Below are positions 35,034 through 45,211 of a DNA stretch of 64,000 nt, piece by piece. The position numbers were made by a program, and so were the translations under genes. The notes under the pieces were generated by a model. That model did no database searches. It was not told the DNA's origin and was given only the letters and a program-made list of their open reading frames with translations. This stretch comes from Desulfosporosinus meridiei DSM 13257 (GTDB lineage Bacteria; Bacillota; Desulfitobacteriia; Desulfitobacteriales; Desulfitobacteriaceae). The stretch spans positions 1,368,501 to 1,432,500 of the forward strand of contig NC_018515.1 in assembly GCF_000231385.2 (NCBI RefSeq), written 5' to 3'. The number at the start of each line of letters is the position of its first letter. Positions within the stretch are counted from its first letter, which is position 1.

Positions 35034-35080
35034 AAGAACCAAAGGGGTTCAGCTTAAAAGGCTGAACCCCTTTGGTTCTT
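35034..35080. terminator. Perfect 20-bp hairpin between convergent genes
   Basis: Arms at 35034-35053 and 35061-35080 pair over 20 bases with a seven-base loop (TTAAAAG). There is no long T-run, but the stem is strong and lies between convergent genes. Confidence 0.65.
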
Positions 35081-35112
35081 GAAATCTGGTTTTGACACTG
35101 GAGTTTATAACT

Positions 35113-36255
35113 TTACATTACCTTTTTTAACAAGGGAATTCTTCTCACAATAAAGTAGGTGAAGGCAAAGCAAACTGGTATGCAAATCAGAGAAAGCAGC
35201 GCAAATTTAAGAATAGGCAGCCAGGCCAGTGGTTTAATTAATTGTGCGGCGGCAATGATAATTGGGGGATGAAAGACGTAGACTGCAAAGGAATTGTCTG
35301 CTAAAATCTTAACCAGCTTGGTTTGGTGATTGAATTTTTCCTTAAAAAGAGTAAGTAGTCCGATTGACATTGAAACTGCTACAAAAGACTCCCATAAGGC
35401 GTAGGCTGCAGCCTGCCAGGAAAGTCCGCCGTTAAAACTTTGATCACCATGAATTGCGCCGCCGAGAATCATAATTGCGAGCCAGACGATTGTTCCGGGT
35501 ATTAGTCCGAAAAATAACCACATTTTCCCGGACTTAGGATCAAGCTTGGAGAAAAGATTATTTCTGTAGGCCAGCATACCCACGATAAAAAGAATTACAT
35601 ACTGAGAGAAATGGCAAAGCTGCATTCCTAAGATACTGGTTCCAATGGGTTGTATCAATCTGATAAGAAAGGCACAAAGGGATATGATTAAAATTAGAAT
35701 AATTTCGTGCTTAAACTTAGGTTTTAATTCTTCTCTAGAAGTGTTTTGACCTTTCCCAGAAACACGGACAAGACCATAAATTACCGAGAATATTAAGAGG
35801 GCAAAGGCAAACCACATCGGCCCGGAATTTCTGATAAATTGTAGGTTGCCTAGGTAATGAAAATAATAGGAAATAAAACTCGGTTTCGGTCTGGCCCAAT
35901 TAAGATCCAATTGGACATATAAAATAAAAGGAGTTATCGCCAGCATATAGATGAGTGTCGGAATGCCAAGACGGATGAAACGATCTCTGACATATTTGGA
36001 AAATCCTTTGCGATCATAAGCTCCGGGAATAAAAAAACCGGAAAGCAAAAATAAAAGACCCATGAAATATCCCTGGGTAAATGATTGATAAAAGCCAAAT
36101 ATAACTGTTGAAATTAGACCTACGGGCTTTCCCTCTGTTACATACCAGCTGCCAAAGCCACTGTAAGTTCCTGAGAGATGCATGATAATGACTAGCATTA
36201 TCACTAATAATCGCAAGTTATCAATATATAGAAACCGCTTCCCAGTCGCCTCCAT
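35113..36255 (-). CDS. Membrane acyltransferase (Acyltransferase_3 family)
   Basis: A 380-residue integral membrane O-acyltransferase with about ten helices. The N-terminus RFLYIDNLRLLVIMLVIIMH contains the conserved Asp-x-Leu-Arg and the catalytic His of the family. Later signatures are FLLSGFFIPG, DRFIRLGIPTLIY and FAVYVFHPP. Such enzymes acetylate or succinylate cell-surface polysaccharides, antibiotics or peptidoglycan. AAGGAGG precedes the ATG. It stands alone, so the substrate cannot be inferred. Confidence 0.88.
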   Translation of the reverse strand: MEATGKRFLYIDNLRLLVIMLVIIMHLSGTYSGFGSWYVTEGKPVGLISTVIFGFYQSFTQGYFMGLLFLLSGFFIPGAYDRKGFSKYVRDRFIRLGIPTLIYMLAITPFILYVQLDLNWARPKPSFISYYFHYLGNLQFIRNSGPMWFAFALLIFSVIYGLVRVSGKGQNTSREELKPKFKHEIILILIISLCAFLIRLIQPIGTSILGMQLCHFSQYVILFIVGMLAYRNNLFSKLDPKSGKMWLFFGLIPGTIVWLAIMILGGAIHGDQSFNGGLSWQAAAYALWESFVAVSMSIGLLTLFKEKFNHQTKLVKILADNSFAVYVFHPPIIIAAAQLIKPLAWLPILKFALLSLICIPVCFAFTYFIVRRIPLLKKVM

Positions 36256-36432
36256 TCTATAGCCTCCTTCTTTATCTTGTTAAATTCTTCACTATTGAGT
36301 CTAACATCCTTGACAGAATTTCCACTTCTTGGGTTATTATAGGCACATACGAGATAAAAGGCAATTTCAAATCTCGTTAAGTTCAATTTTTAGTAACCAA
36401 TAATCCTTTTTACTCCTCAATGGCTAGGAGTT

Positions 36433-36582
36433 GTGTTTGACACCTTGGAAACTTTTAAATTTAATGATGGAAGTTATACTCTGGTCTTTGCCGGGGGATC
36501 GGGGGATGAATTCACCCATCCTGATTTTCCGGGTTTGGACTTGGATCTGGACAGGGTATTTTTTCGACCCAGAGGCGGGTGA
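36433..36582 (+). pseudogene. C-terminal fragment of an Uma2 (DUF820) family protein
   Basis: The frame from 36433 to a TGA at 36580-36582 reads DTLETFKFNDGSYTLVF then GDEFTHPDFPGLDLDLDRVF. This matches the C-terminal end of Uma2-family putative restriction-endonuclease-like proteins (…F.SP.FPGLELDL..IF). There is no start codon or N-terminal domain. It is probably the remnant of a gene lost by deletion or transfer. The rest of the gap back to 36256 holds nothing I can support. Confidence 0.45.
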
Positions 36583-36592
36583 CATAGTGAGG

Positions 36593-36630
36593 ACTAAAAC
36601 GGCCGATGTTAATTGGTCGTTTTGTTTTAG
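36593..36630 (+). terminator. Terminator following the Uma2 fragment
   Basis: CTAAAACGGCC pairs with GGTCGTTTT around a short loop, followed by GTTTTAG. It is likely the original terminator of the degraded Uma2 gene. Confidence 0.5.
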
Positions 36631-36712
36631 GGTAAATTCGTCAGTGCGGGTCTGTTGACAAAGTAAACAGTATTACCCACCGAAATGGTATAATGTAGTA
36701 GGGTGATGTTTG

Positions 36713-37408
36713 ATGATGACTGAGCAAAAGAAAAAGCAAAACCGGATGCTTTGCGTACTTATGGAAGACCTTGTCCCGAAAGGGCATTTTCTAAGGAAAC
36801 TGGACGCGGCGATCGATTTCAGTTTTGTCTATGAAATCATGAGGCCGTTGTACAGCGATCTTGGAAGACCGTCAATTGATCCGGTCGTTTTGGTGAAGAT
36901 GCTTTTAATTGGCTACTTGTACGGGATAGATTCCGAACGGAAGCTTGAGGAAGAAGTCACAGTTAACAACGCCTATCGCTGGTTTCTTGGCCTTGACTTA
37001 GAGGATAAAGTTCCGGATCACTCCATCTTCTCCCAGAACCGCCGACGTAGATTCAAAGACTCAGAGGTGTTTCAGGAGATATTTCATAAGGTCGTTAAAG
37101 AATGTGCCGAGGCAGGACTCATAGGCGGTGAATGTGTGGTCATGGATTCCACTCATATCAAGGCCAACGCCGCTAACGGCAACTCTGAAACGATGCTTCT
37201 CATGGAAGGGCCGGATGACTACTGGCAAAAGCTCAATGACGAACATGGTCAAAAGATCCGGCAAAAAAGAGAAGACGCCGACATGAGCGTAAAAATAAAA
37301 AAAAGTCCGTCTCCGATCCTGAAGCCGGATGGATGCATAGACACCCCAAGCCAGCAGGCTTTCACTATTTATGCCATCAAAGCTCGGACATCCAGTATGG
37401 TATCGTAA
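36713..37408 (+). CDS. IS1182-family transposase, N-terminal part
   Basis: The first 230 or so residues of an IS1182-type transposase. It contains the N-terminal DUF772 region (HFLRKLDAAIDFSFVYEIM, KMLLIGYLYGIDSERKL, NNAYRWFLGLDL, DHSIFSQNRRRRF) and the first catalytic Asp in VVMDSTHIKANAA. Past about 37300 the frame no longer encodes the family sequence and soon stops. The true continuation is in the -1 frame (37303-38139). The codons ATA-AAA-AAA-AGT at 37295-37306 contain a slippery A-AAA-AAA heptamer at the switch point. Confidence 0.82.
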   Translation: MMTEQKKKQNRMLCVLMEDLVPKGHFLRKLDAAIDFSFVYEIMRPLYSDLGRPSIDPVVLVKMLLIGYLYGIDSERKLEEEVTVNNAYRWFLGLDLEDKVPDHSIFSQNRRRRFKDSEVFQEIFHKVVKECAEAGLIGGECVVMDSTHIKANAANGNSETMLLMEGPDDYWQKLNDEHGQKIRQKREDADMSVKIKKSPSPILKPDGCIDTPSQQAFTIYAIKARTSSMVS

Positions 37409-38139
37409 CCGACGTGCATGTCACCCCTGGTGATGTGACAGACGCGCCCTATTGTGTTAAACGGATAGCATCTCAGAAGCAAAAACTAAAGATTGCCTAC
37501 CGCTTTGCCGGATTGGACAGCGGCTATGATACAGTAGCAGTCCATCACGAGTTACATGAGCTTGGTATGAGGGGGTATATCCATCTGAATACCGGCCATA
37601 ATGCCAATTGGCGCAAAGAAAGAGGGCTGTTTAGTATTGACGACTTCAACTATGATGCAATAAATGACCGTTATATCTGTCCAAACGGCTGCACGCTGCG
37701 TTATATCGGCGTGAGAAAAGTACGATATAGAGTCGGCAAAAACTACGTATCCCAGTCAAAAGACTGTAAATGCTGTGCCAAGAAAAGCCGCTGTATTACC
37801 GGAAAAGCCGGTTACAAGGAAGTCCGACGTGATTTTTATCAAGAGGATCAGGAACGTAACCACGCTTTAATCGGTACTGCCCTATACCGCTATGTGATGC
37901 GAAAGCGGCAGGTGATCTGTGAAGGGAATTTTGCTCTTCAAAAGCGATGTCACAATCTAAGGTTCACTCGCAAGCGAGGCATTGAGAAAGTTCGAGAGCA
38001 ATGCCTCTTTTCGGCGATGGCACTGAACCTGAAACGATTGGTGAAATACGGGACAGCGCCGTTAAGGCCGGCTGTCTCGTCTCTATTTTATAGTCTGAAT
38101 TATGCTCTGCAAATGAATCTCCCGTTAAGAACTTGTTGA
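37333..38139 (+). CDS. IS1182-family transposase, C-terminal part (-1 frame)
   Basis: The C-terminal catalytic part, including the second Asp region (IQYGIVTDVHVTPGDVTDA), a cysteine-containing insertion (CPNGC...CKCCAKKSRC) and the final Glu region (RQVICEGNFALQKRCHNL). The first in-frame ATG is at 37333, but matching family sequence begins further up (KSVSDPEAGW from 37306). It is therefore probably made as a fusion with the upstream frame, or the gene is broken by an indel in the A-run. Confidence 0.8.
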   Translation: MHRHPKPAGFHYLCHQSSDIQYGIVTDVHVTPGDVTDAPYCVKRIASQKQKLKIAYRFAGLDSGYDTVAVHHELHELGMRGYIHLNTGHNANWRKERGLFSIDDFNYDAINDRYICPNGCTLRYIGVRKVRYRVGKNYVSQSKDCKCCAKKSRCITGKAGYKEVRRDFYQEDQERNHALIGTALYRYVMRKRQVICEGNFALQKRCHNLRFTRKRGIEKVREQCLFSAMALNLKRLVKYGTAPLRPAVSSLFYSLNYALQMNLPLRTC

Positions 38140-38315
38140 TAGGTATATAGATTTAAATTTATCCCAGTTTGTCAACAGACCCACGTGGGCGAATTTGACC
38201 TAGAGGAGGAAAAAAATTTACCCTTATCATAAGTCAGTGAAGGAAAAGCGGTTGTTGGTAAGAAATATTAGGATTGAAGGAATAATAAATTGAGAATGGT
38301 AAAGGGGCTACTTAC

Positions 38316-40973
38316 TTGGCAAATCTATTGCTTAAAACCAAAATTCATGTGCCCAAACCCCGCCCGGGGTTAATTGGGCGGAAGAGGCTATTAGAGCGAC
38401 TTGATGAAGGTCTTTTAACGGGCAGACCCTTTGCCTTGATCTCAGCCCCTGCGGGGTATGGAAAAACGACCTTGGTCACAAATTGGCTTGCGGGACTTGA
38501 CCGGGCTAAAGCCTGGCTTTCCCTGGATGAACTGGACAATGACCCGGTGAGGTTTTTTTCTTATCTAATTGCCTCCTTGCAAACTATTGATTTGAAAATC
38601 GGACAAGAGACTACTCGGCTGTTGTCTGGATCGGGCCTGCTGCCGGTCTCCGCCGTGGCGGTTACCCTCCTCAATGAGATCCTGGCGGCTTCCCAGCCCT
38701 TTGTGCTTGTCTTGGATGATTTTCAGGAGATAAAGAACGAAACTATTTTCCAAGCGGTTCAGACTTTATTGGATCATCATCCCTACGGCTTGCATCTGGT
38801 AATGATAACCAGAGAAGACCCTGCACTCTCCCTGCCGCGTTTACGGGTACGCAACCAGCTGACCGAAATTCGTCTGAATGATCTGCGCTTTGATCTGGCG
38901 GAGTCCATGGACTTCTTCACAGCTTCTGCCGGTGTCAAGCTGAAAGATGAAGAAGTTGCAGCCCTTGAAGCTCGTACTGAAGGCTGGATTGCCGGCTTGC
39001 AACTGGCTGCGCTCTCCCTCAGGGGATTGGCTGCGGAACAGGCAGGCCAATTCATTAAGGGCTTTAGCGGTCATCACCGTTATATTATCGATTTTCTCAT
39101 GGAAGAAGTTATTAAGCGTATTGATCCTCGTATACAGAACTTTCTCACCCGCACGGCAGTGGTGGATCGATTCAATGCGGAATTGGGAGATGTATTAACC
39201 GGTGAGAGTAACGCCAAAACCATCATTGCTCAGTTAGAACAGGCTAACTTGTTTCTGATTCCTTTGGACAGTGAAGGCCGCTGGTACAGGTATCATCACT
39301 TGTTTGCCCAGTTTCTCCGTACGGAGCTAAGGAAATCGGAACAAATCTGCCTTCAGCAGCAAGCGGCCCATTGGTTTGCCGACAATGGCCTAGGGGAAGA
39401 AGGCATCAAATATGCTCTGGCCGCTGGGAGTTACGATTTGGCCGGCGATTTACTAAGATCCCAAGCTGCTCAGGTATTTCAAAGGGGAGAAATGGTCACT
39501 CTTCTCGAATGGCTCAACTTGCTGCCGGCGGAACGGGTGGAGACTAATCAGGAATTTGTGGGTTACAAAGCATGGTCATTATTTCTACTAGGTAAAAGCG
39601 AAGAGGCAGTCCATTACTTACAAAGGACGGAAGGTATAAAACAGGAAGACAGTGACCCCCTGACGGCAGGAAGACTTCTGGCCCTGAGAGGTTGGATCGC
39701 TAATTACCGGGAAGACCCGCGGACCAAGGAAATTGCCTTATCGGCTATCGAGAAACTGGCTGGCTCAGACCCTTTTTTCCTGGAAATAGCGCTTCTGTCC
39801 CTAGGTCACGCCCAAAGGAAAAGTGACCCTATGCCGGAGTCCACCGCGACTCTGTACAGGGCTTATGACACTGCGCGCCGGGCCGGGCATATGTTTACCG
39901 GTCTGGGGGCTTTGCTGGATATCACTATGAATTTAGTGATTCAGGGTGAGCGCAGGGAGTCCATGAAACTGTGTAAGCTTGGTTTGCAGGAATATGCAGA
40001 CAGTCAGGGCAAACCTTTGCCTATGGCAGAATTATTGTATATTCCCCTGGGAATTCTTCAGTACGAAGGCAACAACCTGGAGGAAGCCAGAGATTTGTTG
40101 GAACAGGGAATCAGGGCCAGCCGCCGCTTAGGCTTAAACAGAATATTGGGCGGTGATGCTGAACAGACCCTGGCCCTCATTTACTGGACTTTGGGGGAGA
40201 TTCAGACTGCCTGGGATCTCCTGGAGGAAGCAAAGGCCAATACGGATGCCCAAGCTTTCCCGATTATTTGGGATAGATATAAGGCCTTTGAGGCACATCT
40301 ATTATTAAAACAGGGAGATTTGACCGGGGCAACGAGCTGGCTGGAATCTTCAGGCTTAAGTTCGTCGGACAGCATCACCTCTTTTAAAGAAATACTCTAT
40401 CTGGTTTTGGCCAGAATATTATTCAGAATAGGCCGCTTAGAGCAGGCCCTGGAGTTATTAAATAACCTCCGGCAGTTTGACCTGGCAAGAGGAAGAAAGG
40501 GCAGACTAGTTTATGTAAATGTTCTCTCCTCTGTAGTTTTACAGGCTTGGGGCCGCCAAGCGGAAGCAATCAGCTTGATGAAAGAAGCGGCAGACTTTGC
40601 GGCTTCGGAAGGATACATCCGTCCTTTTCTGGGGGAAGGATCAGAGGTCAGAGAACTATTGCTCGCTGTTCAGGTTGCCAAGCCGGAGTTCATTACCCCG
40701 CTCTTAGGGTATTTTAGCGATCAGCCCAAGCACTCAGACCCAAAGCCTATTTCCTCCTTACCTGCTTCGGTGATGATCGAGGCGTTGACCCAGCGTGAGT
40801 TGGAGGTTTTAAGGTTGGTGGCAGAGGGACTATCCAATGAAGAGATCGCCACCCAATTATATATCTCTCTGGGGACTGTGAAGTGGCATGTTAAAAACAT
40901 CTTCGGCAAGCTGGGGGTGGGAAGCCGCACTCAGGCAGCAGCTCAGGCCCGGCGTTGGGGGATTTTAAGATAA
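38316..40973 (+). CDS. MalT-like LuxR-family transcriptional regulator (STAND ATPase)
   Basis: An 885-residue signal-transducing regulator. The N-terminal ATPase has Walker [12 protein letters not shown] near residue 47 and Walker B FVLVLDDF near 132. A helical region with TPR-like repeats spans about 340-800, and a LuxR-type helix-turn-helix lies at the C-terminus ([22 protein letters not shown]). MalT-type proteins switch on target genes after ligand and ATP binding. The TTG at 38316 is preceded by AAAGGGG. No sugar-use genes are adjacent, so the inducer and targets are unknown. The IS element sits directly upstream and may have separated it from former neighbours. Confidence 0.9.
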   Translation: MANLLLKTKIHVPKPRPGLIGRKRLLERLDEGLLTGRPFALISAPAGYGKTTLVTNWLAGLDRAKAWLSLDELDNDPVRFFSYLIASLQTIDLKIGQETTRLLSGSGLLPVSAVAVTLLNEILAASQPFVLVLDDFQEIKNETIFQAVQTLLDHHPYGLHLVMITREDPALSLPRLRVRNQLTEIRLNDLRFDLAESMDFFTASAGVKLKDEEVAALEARTEGWIAGLQLAALSLRGLAAEQAGQFIKGFSGHHRYIIDFLMEEVIKRIDPRIQNFLTRTAVVDRFNAELGDVLTGESNAKTIIAQLEQANLFLIPLDSEGRWYRYHHLFAQFLRTELRKSEQICLQQQAAHWFADNGLGEEGIKYALAAGSYDLAGDLLRSQAAQVFQRGEMVTLLEWLNLLPAERVETNQEFVGYKAWSLFLLGKSEEAVHYLQRTEGIKQEDSDPLTAGRLLALRGWIANYREDPRTKEIALSAIEKLAGSDPFFLEIALLSLGHAQRKSDPMPESTATLYRAYDTARRAGHMFTGLGALLDITMNLVIQGERRESMKLCKLGLQEYADSQGKPLPMAELLYIPLGILQYEGNNLEEARDLLEQGIRASRRLGLNRILGGDAEQTLALIYWTLGEIQTAWDLLEEAKANTDAQAFPIIWDRYKAFEAHLLLKQGDLTGATSWLESSGLSSSDSITSFKEILYLVLARILFRIGRLEQALELLNNLRQFDLARGRKGRLVYVNVLSSVVLQAWGRQAEAISLMKEAADFAASEGYIRPFLGEGSEVRELLLAVQVAKPEFITPLLGYFSDQPKHSDPKPISSLPASVMIEALTQRELEVLRLVAEGLSNEEIATQLYISLGTVKWHVKNIFGKLGVGSRTQAAAQARRWGILR

Positions 40974-41002
40974 GGTGATCTCTGATCATCTTTCCTTATT
41001 TT
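40972..41002 (+). terminator. Terminator after the MalT-like gene
   Basis: AAGGTGATC (40972-40980) pairs with GATCATCTT (40984-40992) around a three-base loop, followed by TCCTTATTTT. The stem overlaps the stop codon. Confidence 0.6.
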
Positions 41003-41136
41003 GCTGCTGCAATCAGGAATTTGCTGAGCAGATAGCGTAAACAAAAAGCACAGAAAATCGGTCTTGGTAAATTTAGCGGAGGACGCTTTCATAAATTTTT
41101 GTGCCTTGAAGCATAGCGAAAGGAATGGTACTTAAA

Positions 41137-41772
41137 ATGATTAAGATTAGGAATGAAGAAGAAACAGATTATGAGAGAGTAGAAGAAATCACAAGGAAAT
41201 CTTTTTGGAATTTATATATTCCGGGGTGCAATGAACATTATTTGGTTCATGTTATGCGATCTCACAAAGACTTTCTGGCGGAGTTGGATCTGGTGATTGA
41301 AGTTGATAATCAGATCATCGGGAATATCATGTATACGAAAACAAAACTAATTGATGAGTCTGGGGAAGAAAAAGACATCCTTACTTTCGGTCCAGTTTGC
41401 ATTTTGCCAGAATATCAGAGAAAAGGGTATGGAAAAAAACTAATGGAGTATTCCTTTGAACAGGCGGCTGCACTTGATTATGATGTGATTGTGATATTTG
41501 GAAATCCGAATAATTATGTAAGCTGTGGTTTTAAGAGTTGCAAAAAGTACAATGTCTGTCTTGAAAATGGGACATATCCCGCGGCAATGATGGTAAAAGA
41601 ACTCAAACCGGATGTCTTGGACGGAAGAAAATGGGTTTACTATCAAAGTCCTGTATTTGAGATAGATGAACAAGAAGCAAGGCGCTTTGACGAGAGTTTG
41701 GAAAGCCTGGAGAAAAAATACCAGCCAAGTCAGGAAGAGTTCTTTATTCACAGTCATTCTATTATACAGTGA
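41137..41772 (+). CDS. GNAT-family N-acetyltransferase
   Basis: A 211-residue acetyltransferase of the GNAT fold. The acetyl-CoA-binding motif A is FGPVCILPEYQRKGYGKKLM at about 90-110, followed by IVIFGNPNNYVSCGF. It resembles YhbS-like predicted acetyltransferases. The start at 41137 (MIKIRNEEE) fits family N-termini; an ATG at 41125 overlaps the ribosome binding site region. A 33-base leader upstream is nearly the same as that before the LytTR regulator at 10261. The substrate is unknown. After the gene, 41773-42080 shows no convincing gene. Confidence 0.82.
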   Translation: MIKIRNEEETDYERVEEITRKSFWNLYIPGCNEHYLVHVMRSHKDFLAELDLVIEVDNQIIGNIMYTKTKLIDESGEEKDILTFGPVCILPEYQRKGYGKKLMEYSFEQAAALDYDVIVIFGNPNNYVSCGFKSCKKYNVCLENGTYPAAMMVKELKPDVLDGRKWVYYQSPVFEIDEQEARRFDESLESLEKKYQPSQEEFFIHSHSIIQ

Positions 41773-42082
41773 TTTTTTTGCTGGTCTAAGGGTAAGTGCT
41801 GCTCCGGCGAGAAGGAGGCCCCAGAAAGAAATCGTTATCGCCTGCCTGGGGGAAGCCATTGCCAAGGCCGTATTTGTAGCCCTTAGAGATCGAGGCAGCA
41901 GCAAAAGAAGGACAAGCCAATAAATTTGTCATCTGGGGCAGGAGTGGCTATTCCCGTAATCTGTTTTATGGCATAATAAAATAGAGATAAAGGTCATAAT
42001 CCATCGAAAATACTAAGAAAATGAAAGAACCGGGACGGTGGTGCACCATCCCGCCAAGGCACGATATGGAGTTGATTTACGG

Positions 42083-45000
42083 ATGAGAAAAATGCTGATG
42101 GCGCTTGTTGCAGTGAGTCTTGGCTGCTTTCTTTTGCTTTTTGGGCTCTTGCAAACCACGGATAAAAAAGCCCTCAAAGCGGAGCCGTCTCAGCAGGGCG
42201 TTCTGGATTTGAGGGATTGGGATGTTACCTCAGATCAGGTTGTTCCCCTGAACGGACAATGGGAATTTTACTGGAATCAGCTGCTGAAACCGGGAGAAGA
42301 ACCTGCTTCAGCAGTAAATTTTATTCAAGTCCCCGGTTTCTGGCGAAAAACTATGGAAGCCAGGAATGACAATGCCAAAGGAGCCGCAACCTATCGCCTG
42401 ACGATAAAACTTATGCCTTCGTCCAGGGTGTATGGGCTGAAAATTTCTAACATCCGGATGGCCAGCGCCATCTATGTGAATGGAGACAAGGTGGGGGGGA
42501 GCGGTCAGCCCGCCTTATCCCCAAAAGACTATCAAAGCGAGAATAAACCCTATAATGTCTTTTTTTCGGTGCAGGGAGATAGGGCGGAAATTATGATTCA
42601 TGCCGCCGACTTTGAAAATACCCAGGGGGGAATTCCCTATAGTATTTATTTCGGAAGCGCTCAAGGCATTCATTCTTTAACCACCCATACGACCCTGCTC
42701 AATGTGAGTTTAATTGTATCTTTGCTGATGCTGGGGTGTTATCAGCTGGGTGTATTTATTATCCGCAGAGAGGAAAAAGGACTGCTCTATTTTGGCTTAA
42801 GCTGTATTATGATCGCCTGGTCTTTTGCCAGCAACGGGGACAGGATTCTGATTGAACATTTTAACTTGCCTACGGAAGTCTATTATAAGATCCAGGCCGT
42901 TTCCTTATACTCCTCCCTGATTCCCATGGCCCTGTTCATCAAAACCATGTGCCAAGAGCTGATCCCCCGTTGGTTTATTAAAAGCATCATTTATGTCATG
43001 GGTGCGTACAGTGGTTTAGTCCTGATCACCCCCTTCCAGTGGTATTCCAACTTCAACTTGTTCTTCAGCTGCTTTCAAATTGCGGCTTACATCATTAGCA
43101 TAGGGCTGTTGGTCTATTCCTTTTGGCGGGGCAGGTACGGTGAATTCAATAAGAAAAGTATGGGGCTCTTTATCCTGGCCTTAGGCTGTTATCTTCTTTG
43201 CTTAATCGATTATGCCCTCTATCTGAGCAGTGTAGTTCCCGACTATAAAATAGGATATTATGCCATTTTGAGCTTCTGTTTTCTGGTTTCATTCATTATG
43301 TCCTACCAATTTTCAGAAGCTTATAAGACGATAGAAAGTATGGCGGCAGAGCTTCAGCAGGCTGACAAGCAGAAAGACGAGTTTTTGCTCCAGACCTCCC
43401 ATGAGTTTCAAACGCCGCTGCATGGGATCATTAATTTGTCTCACTCCATGCTGGAGACTCAAGAAAAACTGAGCCCAGACCATATGCAGAATCTGACCTT
43501 GATCAGGGACACTTCCAGAAGGCTGTCAGCCTTGGTCCATGATATTCTGGACTTGGATAAGATTAATCGCAATGAGCTAACCGTTCATCCGGCACCGGTG
43601 GATGTCCGGGTGACCGTCTCCCTCGTCTTTGATTTGCTGAAGCATTTGACCCTGGCAAAAAAGATCAGGCTGGTCAATGCCGTGCCTGAGGATTTGCCTC
43701 TCGTCTACGCTGATGAGAACCGGCTGAAACAGATCATTCATAACCTGGTGGGCAATGCCATGAAGTTTACTGATGATGGTAGGATTGCGCTTTCCGCTCA
43801 GGTCCTGGAGAACCGGGTAAAAATCATGGTCGAGGATACGGGAGTGGGAATTGACTCATCCGAGTGGGAGACGGTTTTTCAGCGTTTCCAACAGGCTCAC
43901 TCCCCCTACGAGTATGGCGGGACCGGCTTAGGGCTTTTCATTTGCCGGAGATTGCTACAGATGATGAACGGAGAGATTTATATCGATTGGTCCGAGCCGG
44001 AGCGGGGAACCCGGGTGGCGTTTACACTGCCGATGGCGGCGGCAGGTTCCGACCATGCCCCGGCCGCCCTCCGGCCCCTGGGTCAATTCGAACTGGATGA
44101 ACTGCGGGGGATGGCGGAGCTGCCCCAGGGAGGCGGCCCGGGCCAATTTACCCTGCTGGCCGTTGATGACGATCCGGCTAATTTGCAGGTCATAGCCCGC
44201 TTATTCGCCAATGATCCGTATAATGTACTTTGGGCGACAAAGGGACGGGACGCCTTGGATCTGTTGAAAAACCGTCCGGATATCGATTTGGTCCTGCTGG
44301 ATGCGATGATGCCCAGAATGTCGGGCTATGAGGTCTGCCGGGAGATCAGGCAGCAGTTTTCCCTGTTTGAATTGCCGGTTATCTTATTGACAGTCCGGCA
44401 TTCTCCCGGGGATATCGCAGCAGGTTTTAAGGCCGGAGCGAATGATTTTATTATCAAGCCCTTTGACTCTTTGGAGGTAAAGGCCAGAACCGAAACCCTC
44501 CTGCACTTGAAGCGGTCGGTAAAAGCCGCTTTAAAGGCTGAAATGGATTTTCTCCAATCACAAATCAAGCCTCACTTTTTGTTTAATGCTTTAAATGCCA
44601 TTATTAACTTATGCCGGACAGATGGGCTGCGGGCGGAGAAACTGATGACCCATTTGAGCTATTACTTAAGACGCTGCTTTGATCCCCGGACGGATAGCTT
44701 CTTGCTTTTAGAGAACGAACTCCTGCTGGTGGAAGCCTATGTAGAAATTGAAAAGGCCAGATTTGGAGACCGCCTCACGGTTTTGTACGATGTAGATCCC
44801 AATGCTTTGCAGAAGAAGATCCTGCCCCTGACCATCCAGCCTTTAGTGGAGAATGCCATCCGCCATGGGGTGATGAAGCAGGAGGAAGGAGGAACCGTTC
44901 GCCTGACTATTCGCTTGGAAGGAGATATGGTCCAGGTTGAGGTATGGGACAATGGAATCGGAATCAGTCCCCAGCAATTAGAGACTTTGCGGCACAGGGA

Positions 45001-45136
45001 TAGTTCCTCTGCCCAGAGACAGGGAGTGGGTCTGGTCAATATCCGGCGCAGGTTGCTGCACTTCTGCACAGAAGAATTGAAGGTGACCAGTCAGGAAGGT
45101 GAAGGCACCAGAGTGCAGTTTCGCTTTCAAGGATGA
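42083..45136 (+). CDS. 7TMR-DISM hybrid sensor kinase with two kinase modules
   Basis: A protein of about 1017 residues. In order: N-terminal anchor (5-25), extracytoplasmic DISM beta-sandwich (about 50-200, NGQWEFYWNQLL), seven helices (about 205-415), HisKA with SHEFQTPLHGI (His near 439), HATPase (VEDTGVGID, GGTGLGLF), a receiver with Asp near 739 (LLDAMMPRMSGYEV), and finally a LytS/YehU-type kinase (SQIKPHFLFNALNAI, His near 829) with its own HATPase (WDNGIGI, GVGLVNIRRRL). Two separate kinase types in one chain is unusual but occurs in Paenibacillus-type regulators. The ATG at 42083 directly precedes the anchor; a GTG at 42038 is weaker. The response regulator lies 75 bases downstream. 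Confidence 0.88.
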   Translation: MRKMLMALVAVSLGCFLLLFGLLQTTDKKALKAEPSQQGVLDLRDWDVTSDQVVPLNGQWEFYWNQLLKPGEEPASAVNFIQVPGFWRKTMEARNDNAKGAATYRLTIKLMPSSRVYGLKISNIRMASAIYVNGDKVGGSGQPALSPKDYQSENKPYNVFFSVQGDRAEIMIHAADFENTQGGIPYSIYFGSAQGIHSLTTHTTLLNVSLIVSLLMLGCYQLGVFIIRREEKGLLYFGLSCIMIAWSFASNGDRILIEHFNLPTEVYYKIQAVSLYSSLIPMALFIKTMCQELIPRWFIKSIIYVMGAYSGLVLITPFQWYSNFNLFFSCFQIAAYIISIGLLVYSFWRGRYGEFNKKSMGLFILALGCYLLCLIDYALYLSSVVPDYKIGYYAILSFCFLVSFIMSYQFSEAYKTIESMAAELQQADKQKDEFLLQTSHEFQTPLHGIINLSHSMLETQEKLSPDHMQNLTLIRDTSRRLSALVHDILDLDKINRNELTVHPAPVDVRVTVSLVFDLLKHLTLAKKIRLVNAVPEDLPLVYADENRLKQIIHNLVGNAMKFTDDGRIALSAQVLENRVKIMVEDTGVGIDSSEWETVFQRFQQAHSPYEYGGTGLGLFICRRLLQMMNGEIYIDWSEPERGTRVAFTLPMAAAGSDHAPAALRPLGQFELDELRGMAELPQGGGPGQFTLLAVDDDPANLQVIARLFANDPYNVLWATKGRDALDLLKNRPDIDLVLLDAMMPRMSGYEVCREIRQQFSLFELPVILLTVRHSPGDIAAGFKAGANDFIIKPFDSLEVKARTETLLHLKRSVKAALKAEMDFLQSQIKPHFLFNALNAIINLCRTDGLRAEKLMTHLSYYLRRCFDPRTDSFLLLENELLLVEAYVEIEKARFGDRLTVLYDVDPNALQKKILPLTIQPLVENAIRHGVMKQEEGGTVRLTIRLEGDMVQVEVWDNGIGISPQQLETLRHRDSSSAQRQGVGLVNIRRRLLHFCTEELKVTSQEGEGTRVQFRFQG

Positions 45137-45211
45137 CCTTGCTACTGAACTTTTCCGGGCGCGCCAGGCCAATCTTATGAAAAAGAGTAACCCGGGGGTG
45201 AATAAGTAATT

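Larger units (their letters stand above)
36648..38182 (+). mobile_element. IS1182-family insertion sequence, complete
   Basis: A 1535-base element bounded by perfect 15-base inverted repeats, GGGTCTGTTGACAAA at 36648-36662 and its complement at 38168-38182. It contains a DDE transposase in two overlapping frames. No clear target-site duplication is visible, but the two outer flanks are themselves related in inverted orientation, which suggests insertion into a palindrome. Confidence 0.88.

Noticed and set aside
41666-41923. Rightward open frame continuing past the GNAT gene (IVIACLGEAIAKAVF)
   Set aside because: Most of it overlaps GNAT in another frame. The tail looks somewhat protein-like and could be a remnant, but I could not identify it.
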